Part shown: positions 1 through 5,739 of the stretch, piece after piece
Numbering within the stretch: position 1 is the first letter of the stretch
Layout: each line of letters opens with the position of its first letter
DNA from: Methylococcaceae bacterium
GTDB taxonomy: Bacteria > Pseudomonadota > Gammaproteobacteria > Methylococcales > Methylomonadaceae
Length of the DNA: 12,176 nt
Direction: 5' to 3'
Assembly: GCA_021647145.1 (NCBI GenBank)
Contig: JAKIVF010000101.1
Span: 1-12,176, forward strand
Made by a program: the position numbers and the translations under genes
The notes under the pieces: model-generated
The model's input: only the letters and a program-made list of their open reading frames with translations
Database searches by the model: none
Told to the model about the DNA's origin: nothing

Positions 1-116
1 TGAATTTGATGCGGTGGAGTAAAAAAGGACTAACGAATTTTCAAGCTAGCATTGAAAAATTTATTGATTCACCTGATGCTTTAGTTTCTATGTTAAAGAA
101 AGTGAATTTTTTATGA
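1..116 (+). CDS. C-terminal end of an unidentified protein (partial)
   Basis: A reading frame is open from the left edge (codons counted from base 3) and stops with TGA at 114-116, leaving 37 readable residues that end in SMLKKVNFL. The fragment is amphipathic and lysine-rich, with no motif I recognise, so no function is offered. The stop lies 7 bases before the dinB start and overlaps its weak Shine-Dalgarno-like GAG, so the two genes are probably co-transcribed and perhaps translationally coupled. An internal ATG at 9 means a very short complete gene cannot be excluded, but continuation from upstream is more likely. Confidence 0.5.
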   Translation, partial: NLMRWSKKGLTNFQASIEKFIDSPDALVSMLKKVNFL

Positions 117-123
117 GAAAGTT

Positions 124-1209
124 GTGGTAGAAGACCCATGCCGAAAAATCATCCATATTGATATGGATGCTTTTTTTGCTGCGGTGGAACAGCGGGATTT
201 CCCAAAATATCGAAATAAACCCATCATTGTTGGAGGCAAACCAGATACTAGAGGTGTTGTCGCAACCTGTAGTTATGAAGCTCGTCAATATGGCATCCAT
301 TCAGCGATGCCTTCTTCTCAAGCCTATCGATTATGCCCTCAGGCTGTTTTTGTAAAACCTCGCTTCGAGGCATACAAAGAAGCTTCTTCTATTATTCGGC
401 AAATTTTTTCAAACTATACCGAATTATTTGAACCCTTATCTCTTGATGAAGCCTATCTTGATGTTAGTAATAATACATCCCATCAAGGGTCAGCAACACT
501 TATTGCTAAAGATATTAAGGCTTCTATTGTAAAAAAAACACATTTAGTTGCATCCGCCGGTATTTCCTACAATAAATTCCTTGCTAAAATTGCTTCTGAT
601 ATGGATAAGCCTAATGGGCTTTATTTGATAACACCAGAGCAAGGAAACCAATTTGTTGAAAAGCTTAGTGTGGGCAAGTTTCACGGTGTAGGTAAGGCGA
701 CTGAAAAAAAGATGCATACTTTAGGGATAAAAACAGGAATCGATATTAAAGAACAATCACTTCCTTTTTTACTAAAAAATTTTGGAAAAGCAGGGCACTA
801 TTATTACAATATCGCAAGAGCTATTGATCATCGACCAGTTAATAACCATAGATACAGTAAATCTGTAGGTGTTGAAACTACTTTTCAAGTTGATATTAAA
901 GATCGCCGCCAAGTTTTACAACATTTAGACCTGCTTTTCAACAAAGCATTAAAAAAACTAGAGGCTAAAAAAATGGCAGCTCAAACTTTAACGGTAAAGA
1001 TTAAATACCATGATTTTGTACAAATCACCCGTAGCAAGACTTTATCAAAGATAATTACTGACTCAACTGAAAAAAATTTAATTTTAGAAGGATTATTAAA
1101 AAATACAGAAGTAGGGCGCCGTAAAATTAGATTACTAGGTGTTACCCTATCATCATTCAAAGACCCTACACAGTTGTTAAAATACCAACAGATGGACTTG
1201 TTTGAATAA
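124..1209 (+). CDS. dinB: DNA polymerase IV (Y-family translesion polymerase DinB)
   Basis: Error-prone Y-family polymerase that extends primers past damaged bases, notably N2-guanine adducts, in complex with the sliding clamp. At 361 residues it is close to the 351 of E. coli DinB. The palm motif IDMDAFFAAVE (residues 12-22) supplies the first metal aspartate D13 and the steric-gate region F17-F18. SLDEAYLDV (106-114) supplies catalytic D108 and E109. A helix-hairpin-helix thumb segment (GVGKATEKKMHTLGI, 188-202) precedes the little-finger domain (about 245-345). The C-terminus reads QQMDLFE, a textbook beta-clamp-binding peptide. The start is GTG: it sits just before the conserved RKIIHIDMD, no ATG lies upstream in frame, and a stop at 103 bounds the frame. 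No LexA-type SOS box is visible in the 7-base gap to the upstream gene, so any damage control would act further upstream. It converges on darP with only 5 bases between. Confidence 0.97.
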   Translation: MVEDPCRKIIHIDMDAFFAAVEQRDFPKYRNKPIIVGGKPDTRGVVATCSYEARQYGIHSAMPSSQAYRLCPQAVFVKPRFEAYKEASSIIRQIFSNYTELFEPLSLDEAYLDVSNNTSHQGSATLIAKDIKASIVKKTHLVASAGISYNKFLAKIASDMDKPNGLYLITPEQGNQFVEKLSVGKFHGVGKATEKKMHTLGIKTGIDIKEQSLPFLLKNFGKAGHYYYNIARAIDHRPVNNHRYSKSVGVETTFQVDIKDRRQVLQHLDLLFNKALKKLEAKKMAAQTLTVKIKYHDFVQITRSKTLSKIITDSTEKNLILEGLLKNTEVGRRKIRLLGVTLSSFKDPTQLLKYQQMDLFE

Positions 1210-1214
1210 ATACT

Positions 1215-1784
1215 CTATTCCGCATTCATTATTAACTCTTTTAAATACTGATATAAAAGTCGTGATGATTTAGGTGCCTTTTCTTCTTTGGCTTCTTTTT
1301 GTGCATTACGCTGAAGCTGTCTTAAATACTGATGATCTGCATTTGAATATTGATTTAATAACTCAGTTAACACATCATTTCCATGACTCGCCATTAATCT
1401 ATCTCGCCATAGTTCTGCTTGATGATGCTCTCTTACACCATGAGCACTTTTTGTTTTTATCCGATTAATATTTTCCATGATTTTTGTCAGGTCAATATCC
1501 CGTAACTGAGCAGTAATAAACTTAAGTTGCCGTTTTCTAGCCGGTTTTGTAGAGGGCATATTTTTTGCCGCTATAATTGCATTTTCAATTGATTCAGGTA
1601 TCTCCATGGTCGTTAGTTGAGGTTTTGTTAAGTGCGTCAACTCCTCAGCCAAAACAGATATTTCAGCAATATCTCTTTTTATTTGGGTTTTATTCGGTCG
1701 TATTGCATAATATTCTATTAACTCCCCATTTTCATCATATTCTGGTTCTTCATCTCCACCATATGCTATATCACTGTTTTTCAT
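1215..1784 (-). CDS. darP: Ribosome-associated 50S assembly factor DarP (YjgA, DUF615)
   Basis: Small helical protein that binds late precursors of the 50S subunit and assists their maturation in the cytoplasm; found in beta- and gammaproteobacteria. The 189-residue product follows E. coli YjgA in order: an acidic N-terminal tail (residues 1-22), the S/T-x-x-K-R segment (NKTQIKRDIAEI, 31-42), RKRQLKFITAQLRDID (83-98), WRDRL (126-130), and the family signature ADHQYLRQLQRNAQKE (149-164) then KAPKSSRLLYQYLKEL (169-184). It is the last gene of a three-gene minus-strand operon. Its ATG lies 3 bases after the stop of the small membrane-protein gene and has only a poor ribosome-binding site, which suggests translational coupling. 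Stop codon TAG. No terminator hairpin is visible between it and dinB, so the two transcripts probably overlap at their 3' ends. Confidence 0.95.
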   Translation of the reverse strand: MKNSDIAYGGDEEPEYDENGELIEYYAIRPNKTQIKRDIAEISVLAEELTHLTKPQLTTMEIPESIENAIIAAKNMPSTKPARKRQLKFITAQLRDIDLTKIMENINRIKTKSAHGVREHHQAELWRDRLMASHGNDVLTELLNQYSNADHQYLRQLQRNAQKEAKEEKAPKSSRLLYQYLKELIMNAE

Positions 1785-1787
1785 GTA

Positions 1788-1973
1788 TTAAACCATCGCT
1801 ATCAAAAAGACTACAAATATAATGACAAAACCAATGGGGACTAAAAACCCCACCCAATCAGATTCAGCATTTTTACCCATCTTTAATGATGCCCCGATTC
1901 CAGGTTTCATCCAAAAAATAACACCAAGTGCTATTACACCTATTAATAAATTTTCCCAAATTGAAAATTCCAT
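1788..1973 (-). CDS. Small two-helix membrane protein, function unknown
   Basis: A 61-residue hydrophobic protein. Helix 1 spans about residues 7-22 (LLIGVIALGVIFWM core) and helix 2 about 41-60 (GFLVPIGFVIIFVVFLIAMV). They are joined by a polar loop with four lysines (KPGIGASLKMGKNAESDW), which by the positive-inside rule puts the loop in the cytoplasm and both ends in the periplasm. The ATG has a strong ribosome-binding site (AAGGGG, 6 bases upstream on the minus strand), better than that of the gene that follows. It sits 15 bases after the glycosylase stop and 3 bases before darP, so it belongs to the same transcript. I do not recognise a named family. The good initiation site and tight packing argue that it is real. 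Confidence 0.75.
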   Translation of the reverse strand: MEFSIWENLLIGVIALGVIFWMKPGIGASLKMGKNAESDWVGFLVPIGFVIIFVVFLIAMV

Positions 1974-1988
1974 TAGCTACCCCTTTAT

Positions 1989-2516
1989 TTAGTGATTATT
2001 ATAATCTTTTATTTGTTTTTCCCAAATCGCAGTTTTTTGATGTAAGGTCATTCTTGCATGGGCTGGACTGGTTGAAGGTAACCGACAATAGTTTAAAGAA
2101 GAAAATTGTTCACTTATTGTGGGGAAAACATATTTTTTATAAATAGTTTCAGCCTTAGCACCATTAAAACATACCTTTTTTATTGCTGTATGTGTGGAAA
2201 AAAATTGATAAAAATCATTTGTTTTTATTGAGTCCATTTTAATCGCGGTATCAAGACTTCCGTGCCGGTAACAACTTTGTAATACATCCCACACTGCGAT
2301 ATTATTTTTTATAAGCAATTGTTTTAATTTATTATAATTTAGTATTTGATGGGCAGATTGACTAGCAAATAAAGAAAGTATGATTGGCCAAAAAGCATTG
2401 CGTTCATGTCCATAATATTGCTGTTTTTTTAGCGATGCTTCGCTAGGCATTGAGCCTAAAATTAAGACCGTTGCACTCTCTTCGGCAATGGCTGTAAACC
2501 CGGAAATATTTTTCAA
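1989..2516 (-). CDS. DNA-deoxyinosine (hypoxanthine) glycosylase, uracil-DNA glycosylase superfamily
   Basis: Base-excision-repair enzyme that removes hypoxanthine, the product of adenine deamination, and possibly uracil from DNA. The superfamily motif 1 region reads TVLILGSMPSEASLKKQQYY, followed by GHERNAFWPI, with the asparagine expected in the active site of the hypoxanthine-specific family. The second conserved block is LPSTSPAHA near the C-terminus. Start choice: the frame extends to an ATG at 2603, giving 204 residues, but the extra 29 residues are lysine/asparagine/isoleucine-rich, lack family character and would overlap the rdgC start by two bases. A TTG at 2516 gives 175 residues and the usual 15-residue lead-in before TVLILG, so I prefer it. 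Neither start has a strong ribosome-binding site; a GTG at codon 10 of the long form is a third option. First gene of the operon with the small membrane protein and darP. Confidence 0.88.
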   Translation of the reverse strand: MKNISGFTAIAEESATVLILGSMPSEASLKKQQYYGHERNAFWPIILSLFASQSAHQILNYNKLKQLLIKNNIAVWDVLQSCYRHGSLDTAIKMDSIKTNDFYQFFSTHTAIKKVCFNGAKAETIYKKYVFPTISEQFSSLNYCRLPSTSPAHARMTLHQKTAIWEKQIKDYNNH

Positions 2517-2563
2517 AACACTCGATTTGCTCTTAAAAATAAATTCTACCTTAACGATATATT

Positions 2564-2572
2564 TGAGATAAT
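2564..2572 (+). promoter_or_regulatory. Candidate extended -10 promoter for rdgC
   Basis: TGAGATAAT matches the extended -10 form TGnTATAAT at all positions but one. Transcription would begin near 2579, leaving about 22 bases before the rdgC ATG. The -35 region (TTCTAC, 2544-2549) is weak, as is usual for extended -10 promoters. If the divergent glycosylase gene used the upstream ATG at 2603, this site would lie within its coding region; with the TTG at 2516 it falls between the genes. Confidence 0.4.
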
Positions 2573-2601
2573 GCACGTTTTTATTAACAATAATATTTGC
2601 C

Positions 2602-3513
2602 ATGTGGTTTAAAAACCTAGCTCTTTACCGATTTACCGAACCGTTTACCTTATCCACTGATGAACTTTCCGCGAAAATAAACGATAAACGCTTTCGTCCC
2701 TGTGGCAGTCATGATGAATTTAGTATGGGGTGGACCTCACCCGTAGGCAATACTGTAGAGCAGCTTATCCATGAGTCAAATGGGTTTATGATGCTATGCC
2801 TGAAAAAAGAAGAAAAAGTTATTCCTGCTGCTGTAATTGCTGAAATGCTTCAAGAGAAAGTATCCGAAAAAGAGGAACAAGAAGCCAGAAAACTATCTAA
2901 AAAGGAGCGAACCGCTTTAAAAGATGAGTTGATATTTGAGATTTTACCTAGGGCCTTTTCATTCTCAAAAAAAACTTATGCCTATATTGACCCTAAAGGT
3001 GGCTGGATAGTGGTTGATGCTGCTTCAGCTAAAAAAGCAGAAGATTTACTGAGTTTTTTACGAAAATGTATTAGTTCATTACCTGTGACACCTATTAATA
3101 CGATTGATAAACCAGCGATTATAATGACCCAATGGTTATCAGATAATCAATCTCTCCCTAAAGACTTAGTGATTGAAGACGAATGTGAATTGCGCTCACC
3201 AGAAGAAGATGGAAGTATTATCCGTTGTAAACGCCATAACCTTGGTTTACCAGAAATAACTAATCATTTGGATACCGGTAAACAAGTAATAAAACTAGCT
3301 GTTAACTGGACGGACCGTTTGTCTTTTATTGTTGATGAAAATCTCTCAATTAAACGTTTAAAATTCTTGGATTTAATACAAGACCAAGTTGCAGATACGG
3401 AAGCAGAGGATGAAATTTCTCAATTTGACGTGGATTTTTCAATTATGTCTTTAGAGCTCTCAAATTTTATACCACGATTAGTTGAAATATTTGGGGGAGA
3501 AAATAAAACATAA
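2602..3513 (+). CDS. rdgC: Recombination-associated protein RdgC
   Basis: Nucleoid-associated protein that forms a ring-shaped dimer around DNA and antagonises RecA filament formation, limiting inappropriate recombination. The 303-residue product has exactly the length of E. coli RdgC and is colinear with it from the first residue: MWFKNLALYR, PCGSHDEFSMGW (33-44), KKEEKVIPAAVI (68-79), LSKKERTALKDEL (98-110), LPRAFSFSKKTYAYID (115-130), DAASAKKAEDLLSFLRK (139-155), EITNHLDTGKQVIKLAVNW (218-236) and SIKRLKFLDL (249-258). The N-terminal match fixes the ATG at 2602, although no clear Shine-Dalgarno sequence precedes it. It diverges from the glycosylase operon. No convincing terminator follows; the 153 bases to the next plus-strand frame hold only weak short hairpins and a promoter candidate. 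Confidence 0.97.
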   Translation: MWFKNLALYRFTEPFTLSTDELSAKINDKRFRPCGSHDEFSMGWTSPVGNTVEQLIHESNGFMMLCLKKEEKVIPAAVIAEMLQEKVSEKEEQEARKLSKKERTALKDELIFEILPRAFSFSKKTYAYIDPKGGWIVVDAASAKKAEDLLSFLRKCISSLPVTPINTIDKPAIIMTQWLSDNQSLPKDLVIEDECELRSPEEDGSIIRCKRHNLGLPEITNHLDTGKQVIKLAVNWTDRLSFIVDENLSIKRLKFLDLIQDQVADTEAEDEISQFDVDFSIMSLELSNFIPRLVEIFGGENKT

Positions 3514-3632
3514 GTGGTTTTGAGCTAGAATTATAAAGAGCACCTCTATTATTAATAGCTGAATGGATAAGTTGAGCCCAAAATATCCACCCAACTATTA
3601 AGATAGAGTTTTTAAAAAAATTATGCAAGCTC

Positions 3633-3660
3633 TTGGTTAAGTTACTTTAACTTCGATAAT
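3633..3660 (+). promoter_or_regulatory. Candidate sigma-70 promoter for the LysM L,D-transpeptidase gene
   Basis: TTGGTT (3633-3638) and GATAAT (3655-3660) are separated by 16 bases. The -10 hexamer matches five of six positions and the -35 only the TTG. Transcription would start near 3667, giving a 36-base leader that contains AAGGAT (3685-3690) before the ATG at 3703. This would make the upstream TTG at 3667 too close to the 5' end to be the translation start. Confidence 0.4.
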
Positions 3661-3702
3661 AATTAATTGCCAGATTCCATAGCCAAGGATATTAGAAACC
3701 CT

Positions 3703-4644
3703 ATGTCAAAGTTTAGTAAACTTTTATTTTACCCTCTATTAATCACCAGTCAGTTTATTATTGCGGATATTTTACCTTATCCAAAAAACTCAGGTGATAT
3801 TCTGGTTGGAAATAAACCATCTCCTATTCAGTATACATTCGCTAAGGAAGAGGACACATTACTGGATATTGCCAGAACGTTTAATATGGGGCAAAATGAA
3901 ATTCTGATGGCGAACCCTAAAGTTGATCGATGGTTGCCTGGAAAAAATACCAAGGTAAATATTCCTATTAGTCGCCTATTACCTGATACTCCTCATAACG
4001 GCTTGGTTCTTAATCTACCAGAGTTTCGACTCTATTACTATCCAAAACAAAAAAACAACCGGCCTAGAACTGTTATCACTCATCCTATAAGTATAGGTCG
4101 AGTAGATTGGGAGACACCGTTAGGGGATACTACTGTTATAGCTAAAAATAAAGACCCTGTCTGGATTCCCACTCAAGCAATTAAGGATGAACATGCGACC
4201 GAAGGTGGTAGTTTACCCAATGTTTTTCCTGCAGGGCCTGATAACCCATTAGGACAATACGCTATTAGATTGGGGGTTCCGGGTTATTTAATTCACAGTA
4301 CCAACAAACCTTTTGGTGTCGGTATGCGTGTTAGCCATGGATGCATCCGAATGTATCCAGAAGATATCGAATTATTGTTTCCAAAAATAAAAAAGGGGTT
4401 AAAGGTACATATTGTTAATCAACCTATAAAAGTAGGTTGGTCAGACAATACTTTATATATAGAGGTACATCCAAACTTGGATGATAAAAAAACCAGTTAT
4501 AATGACAGGTTAGATATTGCTTTAAATTTAATTGAACAGGCAAATAATTACAAAGTTCTAACAATTAAAGGCGGGGTATTAAAACGAGCTTTAACGATTA
4601 GTAATGGAATTCCAGTTGCTTTAGCAAAGCGAGATGCTCTCTAG
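3703..4644 (+). CDS. L,D-transpeptidase with LysM and YkuD domains (ErfK/YbiS/YcfS type)
   Basis: Periplasmic enzyme of the group that in E. coli couples the C-terminal lysine of Braun lipoprotein to peptidoglycan, with a catalytic cysteine attacking the tetrapeptide L-D bond. Numbering from ATG 3703 (313 residues): signal peptide about 1-21 with hydrophobic core LLFYPLLITSQFIIA; LysM-like peptidoglycan-binding repeat about 43-90 (YTFAKEEDTLLDIARTFN, then LPGKNTKVNIP); the linker LLPDTPHNGLVLNLPEFRLY typical of ErfK-type enzymes; and a YkuD catalytic domain with HSTNKPFGVGMRVSHGCIRM, giving H198 and the H212-G213-C214 nucleophile motif. About 60 residues follow the domain. A TTG at 3667 would extend it by 12 residues but would spoil the signal peptide, so the ATG is preferred, with AAGGAT 12 bases upstream. 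It converges on the lipoprotein gene, its likely substrate. Confidence 0.93.
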   Translation: MSKFSKLLFYPLLITSQFIIADILPYPKNSGDILVGNKPSPIQYTFAKEEDTLLDIARTFNMGQNEILMANPKVDRWLPGKNTKVNIPISRLLPDTPHNGLVLNLPEFRLYYYPKQKNNRPRTVITHPISIGRVDWETPLGDTTVIAKNKDPVWIPTQAIKDEHATEGGSLPNVFPAGPDNPLGQYAIRLGVPGYLIHSTNKPFGVGMRVSHGCIRMYPEDIELLFPKIKKGLKVHIVNQPIKVGWSDNTLYIEVHPNLDDKKTSYNDRLDIALNLIEQANNYKVLTIKGGVLKRALTISNGIPVALAKRDAL

Positions 4645-4674
4645 ATTTAAAATTAATACTAAATAATATTTATA

Positions 4675-4705
4675 ACCCCTCGAAGGTATAATGCTATCGA
4701 GGGGT
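4675..4705. terminator. Bidirectional hairpin terminator between convergent genes
   Basis: Perfect 9-base inverted repeat ACCCCTCGA (4675-4683) and TCGAGGGGT (4697-4705) around a 13-base loop, placed between the stops of the plus-strand transpeptidase (4644) and the minus-strand lipoprotein (4718). The T-rich tail TTATAAATATTATTT follows the stem when read on the minus strand, so it serves mainly the lipoprotein transcript. On the plus strand the hairpin lacks a T run. Confidence 0.75.
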
Positions 4706-4717
4706 ATCAAGTATAAA

Positions 4718-4993
4718 TTACTTCATCATTGATTTTTTAAACATACGATCAAGTTTACTATTAGTATCTTGAGCATATTGTGCAGCACGACTAGCGGCCG
4801 CTTCGGCTGCTGAAGCTTTAGATGCTGCAAGCTCAGAAGCTGATTGTGCTTTAGCTGCATCAGATGATGCAGTTGATATTTGAGAACTTAAGTTATCAAT
4901 TTGTGATTGTAAGTTATCAATATCAGACGAACTTGCGCAACCTGTTACTAGACCAGCGACAAGAATTACACTTGATATTTTCATTGCTTTCAT
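4718..4993 (-). CDS. Braun-type murein lipoprotein with alanine zipper
   Basis: Small outer-membrane lipoprotein expected to trimerise and tether the membrane to peptidoglycan through its C-terminal lysine, like E. coli Lpp and Pseudomonas OprI. The 91-residue precursor has a signal peptide ending in the lipobox LVTGC (C19), leaving a 73-residue mature chain. A continuous 3-4 heptad core runs I25, L28, I32, L35, I39, A42, A46, A49, S53, A56, A60, A63, A67, A70, A74, T77, L81, M84: isoleucine/leucine at the membrane end, alanine in the middle. The last residues are KKSMMK, so the terminal lysine is in place. E. coli Lpp has 58 mature residues, so this one is about two heptads longer. The ATG at 4993 follows AGGA with 5 bases between. 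A TTG-started extension to 5017 would swallow that ribosome-binding site and is rejected. Two L,D-transpeptidase genes flank it. Confidence 0.88.
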   Translation of the reverse strand: MKAMKISSVILVAGLVTGCASSSDIDNLQSQIDNLSSQISTASSDAAKAQSASELAASKASAAEAAASRAAQYAQDTNSKLDRMFKKSMMK

Positions 4994-5025
4994 AGTTTTC
5001 CTATAATATAGTTTCAAATTTGGAT

Positions 5026-5053
5026 TTAATAGTTTCTTCTCTCAGTTTATCAA
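5026..5053 (-). promoter_or_regulatory. Candidate promoter for the murein lipoprotein gene
   Basis: On the minus strand TTGATA (5053-5048) matches the -35 consensus at five of six positions, and after 16 bases TATTAA (5031-5026) matches the -10 at four of six. The start would be near 5019, about 26 bases before the ATG with the AGGA site in between. An own promoter fits the high, separate expression usual for such lipoproteins. No terminator is evident after the upstream transpeptidase gene, so some read-through is possible. Confidence 0.45.
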
Positions 5054-5113
5054 ATACCTAAGTACAATTCTCCCTCTTTTTTTAACTTCTTTCCAGTATT
5101 ATTTTATTTTTTA

Positions 5114-5668
5114 TTATTTTATTGTCACCAACATTCCTTTATTCATCCACTGACTCAACTTGTCTATCTGCTTGTTTGTTAAAGCAATACACCCATGAGT
5201 CCAGTTAAATAAATTATGAACTTCTTCACTAGCTACACCTAAGCCATGAATGCCAATGACACCTCCAATAGGTGTATTTTGTGGCGGAACTTTATTTAAT
5301 TTGTGTGCTTTAATAATGGAATCATAAGAATCATTCGATATATATCCTTTTTTTAATCCATAATTTGCATTATCAATAGATGGATAGTCAAAACCATAGA
5401 ATTTGTGGAATTTACTTTTATTGTTAACCCAGCTTATTTTATAGGTTCCGACAGGTGTTATATCATCACCTAGTTGTTGTTTAATCCCAGCTCCGTTACG
5501 CCCAATTGAAATATTATTCATTATAGCGATTGTCTTAAGTCCTTTTTTTACTTCAAGGTTTAGTGTCTGGGTGTCGACTAATAACCAAACAGGTTCGCCT
5601 GCCTGTGCTGACATAGAAAAAAATGTAAAACTCAGAATTAAAACTTGTGCAATCCGAAATTTCTTCAT
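5114..5668 (-). CDS. Compact exported YkuD-domain protein (L,D-transpeptidase family)
   Basis: Periplasmic cysteine enzyme acting on peptidoglycan stem peptides. The 184-residue protein has a clean signal peptide (MKKFRIAQVLILSFTFFSMS, cleavage likely after AQA at 23) followed by a single YkuD domain: a beta-strand entry VWLLVDTQTLNLEV, TPVGTYKISW (71-80), a long insert with FYGFDYPSID, then IGIHGLG (H141) and NWTHGCIALTN with H158-G159-C160. There is no LysM or other wall-binding domain. The ATG is preceded on the minus strand by TAGG 5 bases away. The family includes both transpeptidases, which form 3-3 cross-links or attach lipoprotein, and hydrolases such as E. coli DpaA/LdtF that release lipoprotein. 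Sequence alone does not decide which. Its place just upstream of the lipoprotein gene on the same strand suggests work on the same tether. Confidence 0.9.
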   Translation of the reverse strand: MKKFRIAQVLILSFTFFSMSAQAGEPVWLLVDTQTLNLEVKKGLKTIAIMNNISIGRNGAGIKQQLGDDITPVGTYKISWVNNKSKFHKFYGFDYPSIDNANYGLKKGYISNDSYDSIIKAHKLNKVPPQNTPIGGVIGIHGLGVASEEVHNLFNWTHGCIALTNKQIDKLSQWMNKGMLVTIK

Positions 5669-5739
5669 AAAAACCTACATTAAAATAAAATTTTGGTGTA
5701 TTTTAAACATATTAATTATTGTCTCAGTAAGGTTAAAAA

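Noticed and set aside
88..300. Minus-strand frame of about 70 codons overlapping dinB
   Set aside because: It is antisense to a well-conserved part of dinB, has no motif of its own and reads as a shadow.
1274..1822. Plus-strand frames rich in leucine and histidine opposite darP
   Set aside because: They are reverse-strand translations of the lysine/glutamate-rich darP sequence, with no independent support.
3514..3632. Possible intrinsic terminator after rdgC
   Set aside because: Only 4-5 base-pair AT-rich stems are visible, none followed directly by a clean T run after a GC stem.
3667..3702. TTG-initiated extension of the LysM L,D-transpeptidase
   Set aside because: It adds an acidic stretch before the signal peptide, falls at the predicted transcription start and lacks its own ribosome-binding site.
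4994..5017. TTG-initiated N-terminal extension of the murein lipoprotein
   Set aside because: The extension covers the AGGA ribosome-binding site of the ATG at 4993 and puts charged residues ahead of a normal lipoprotein signal peptide.
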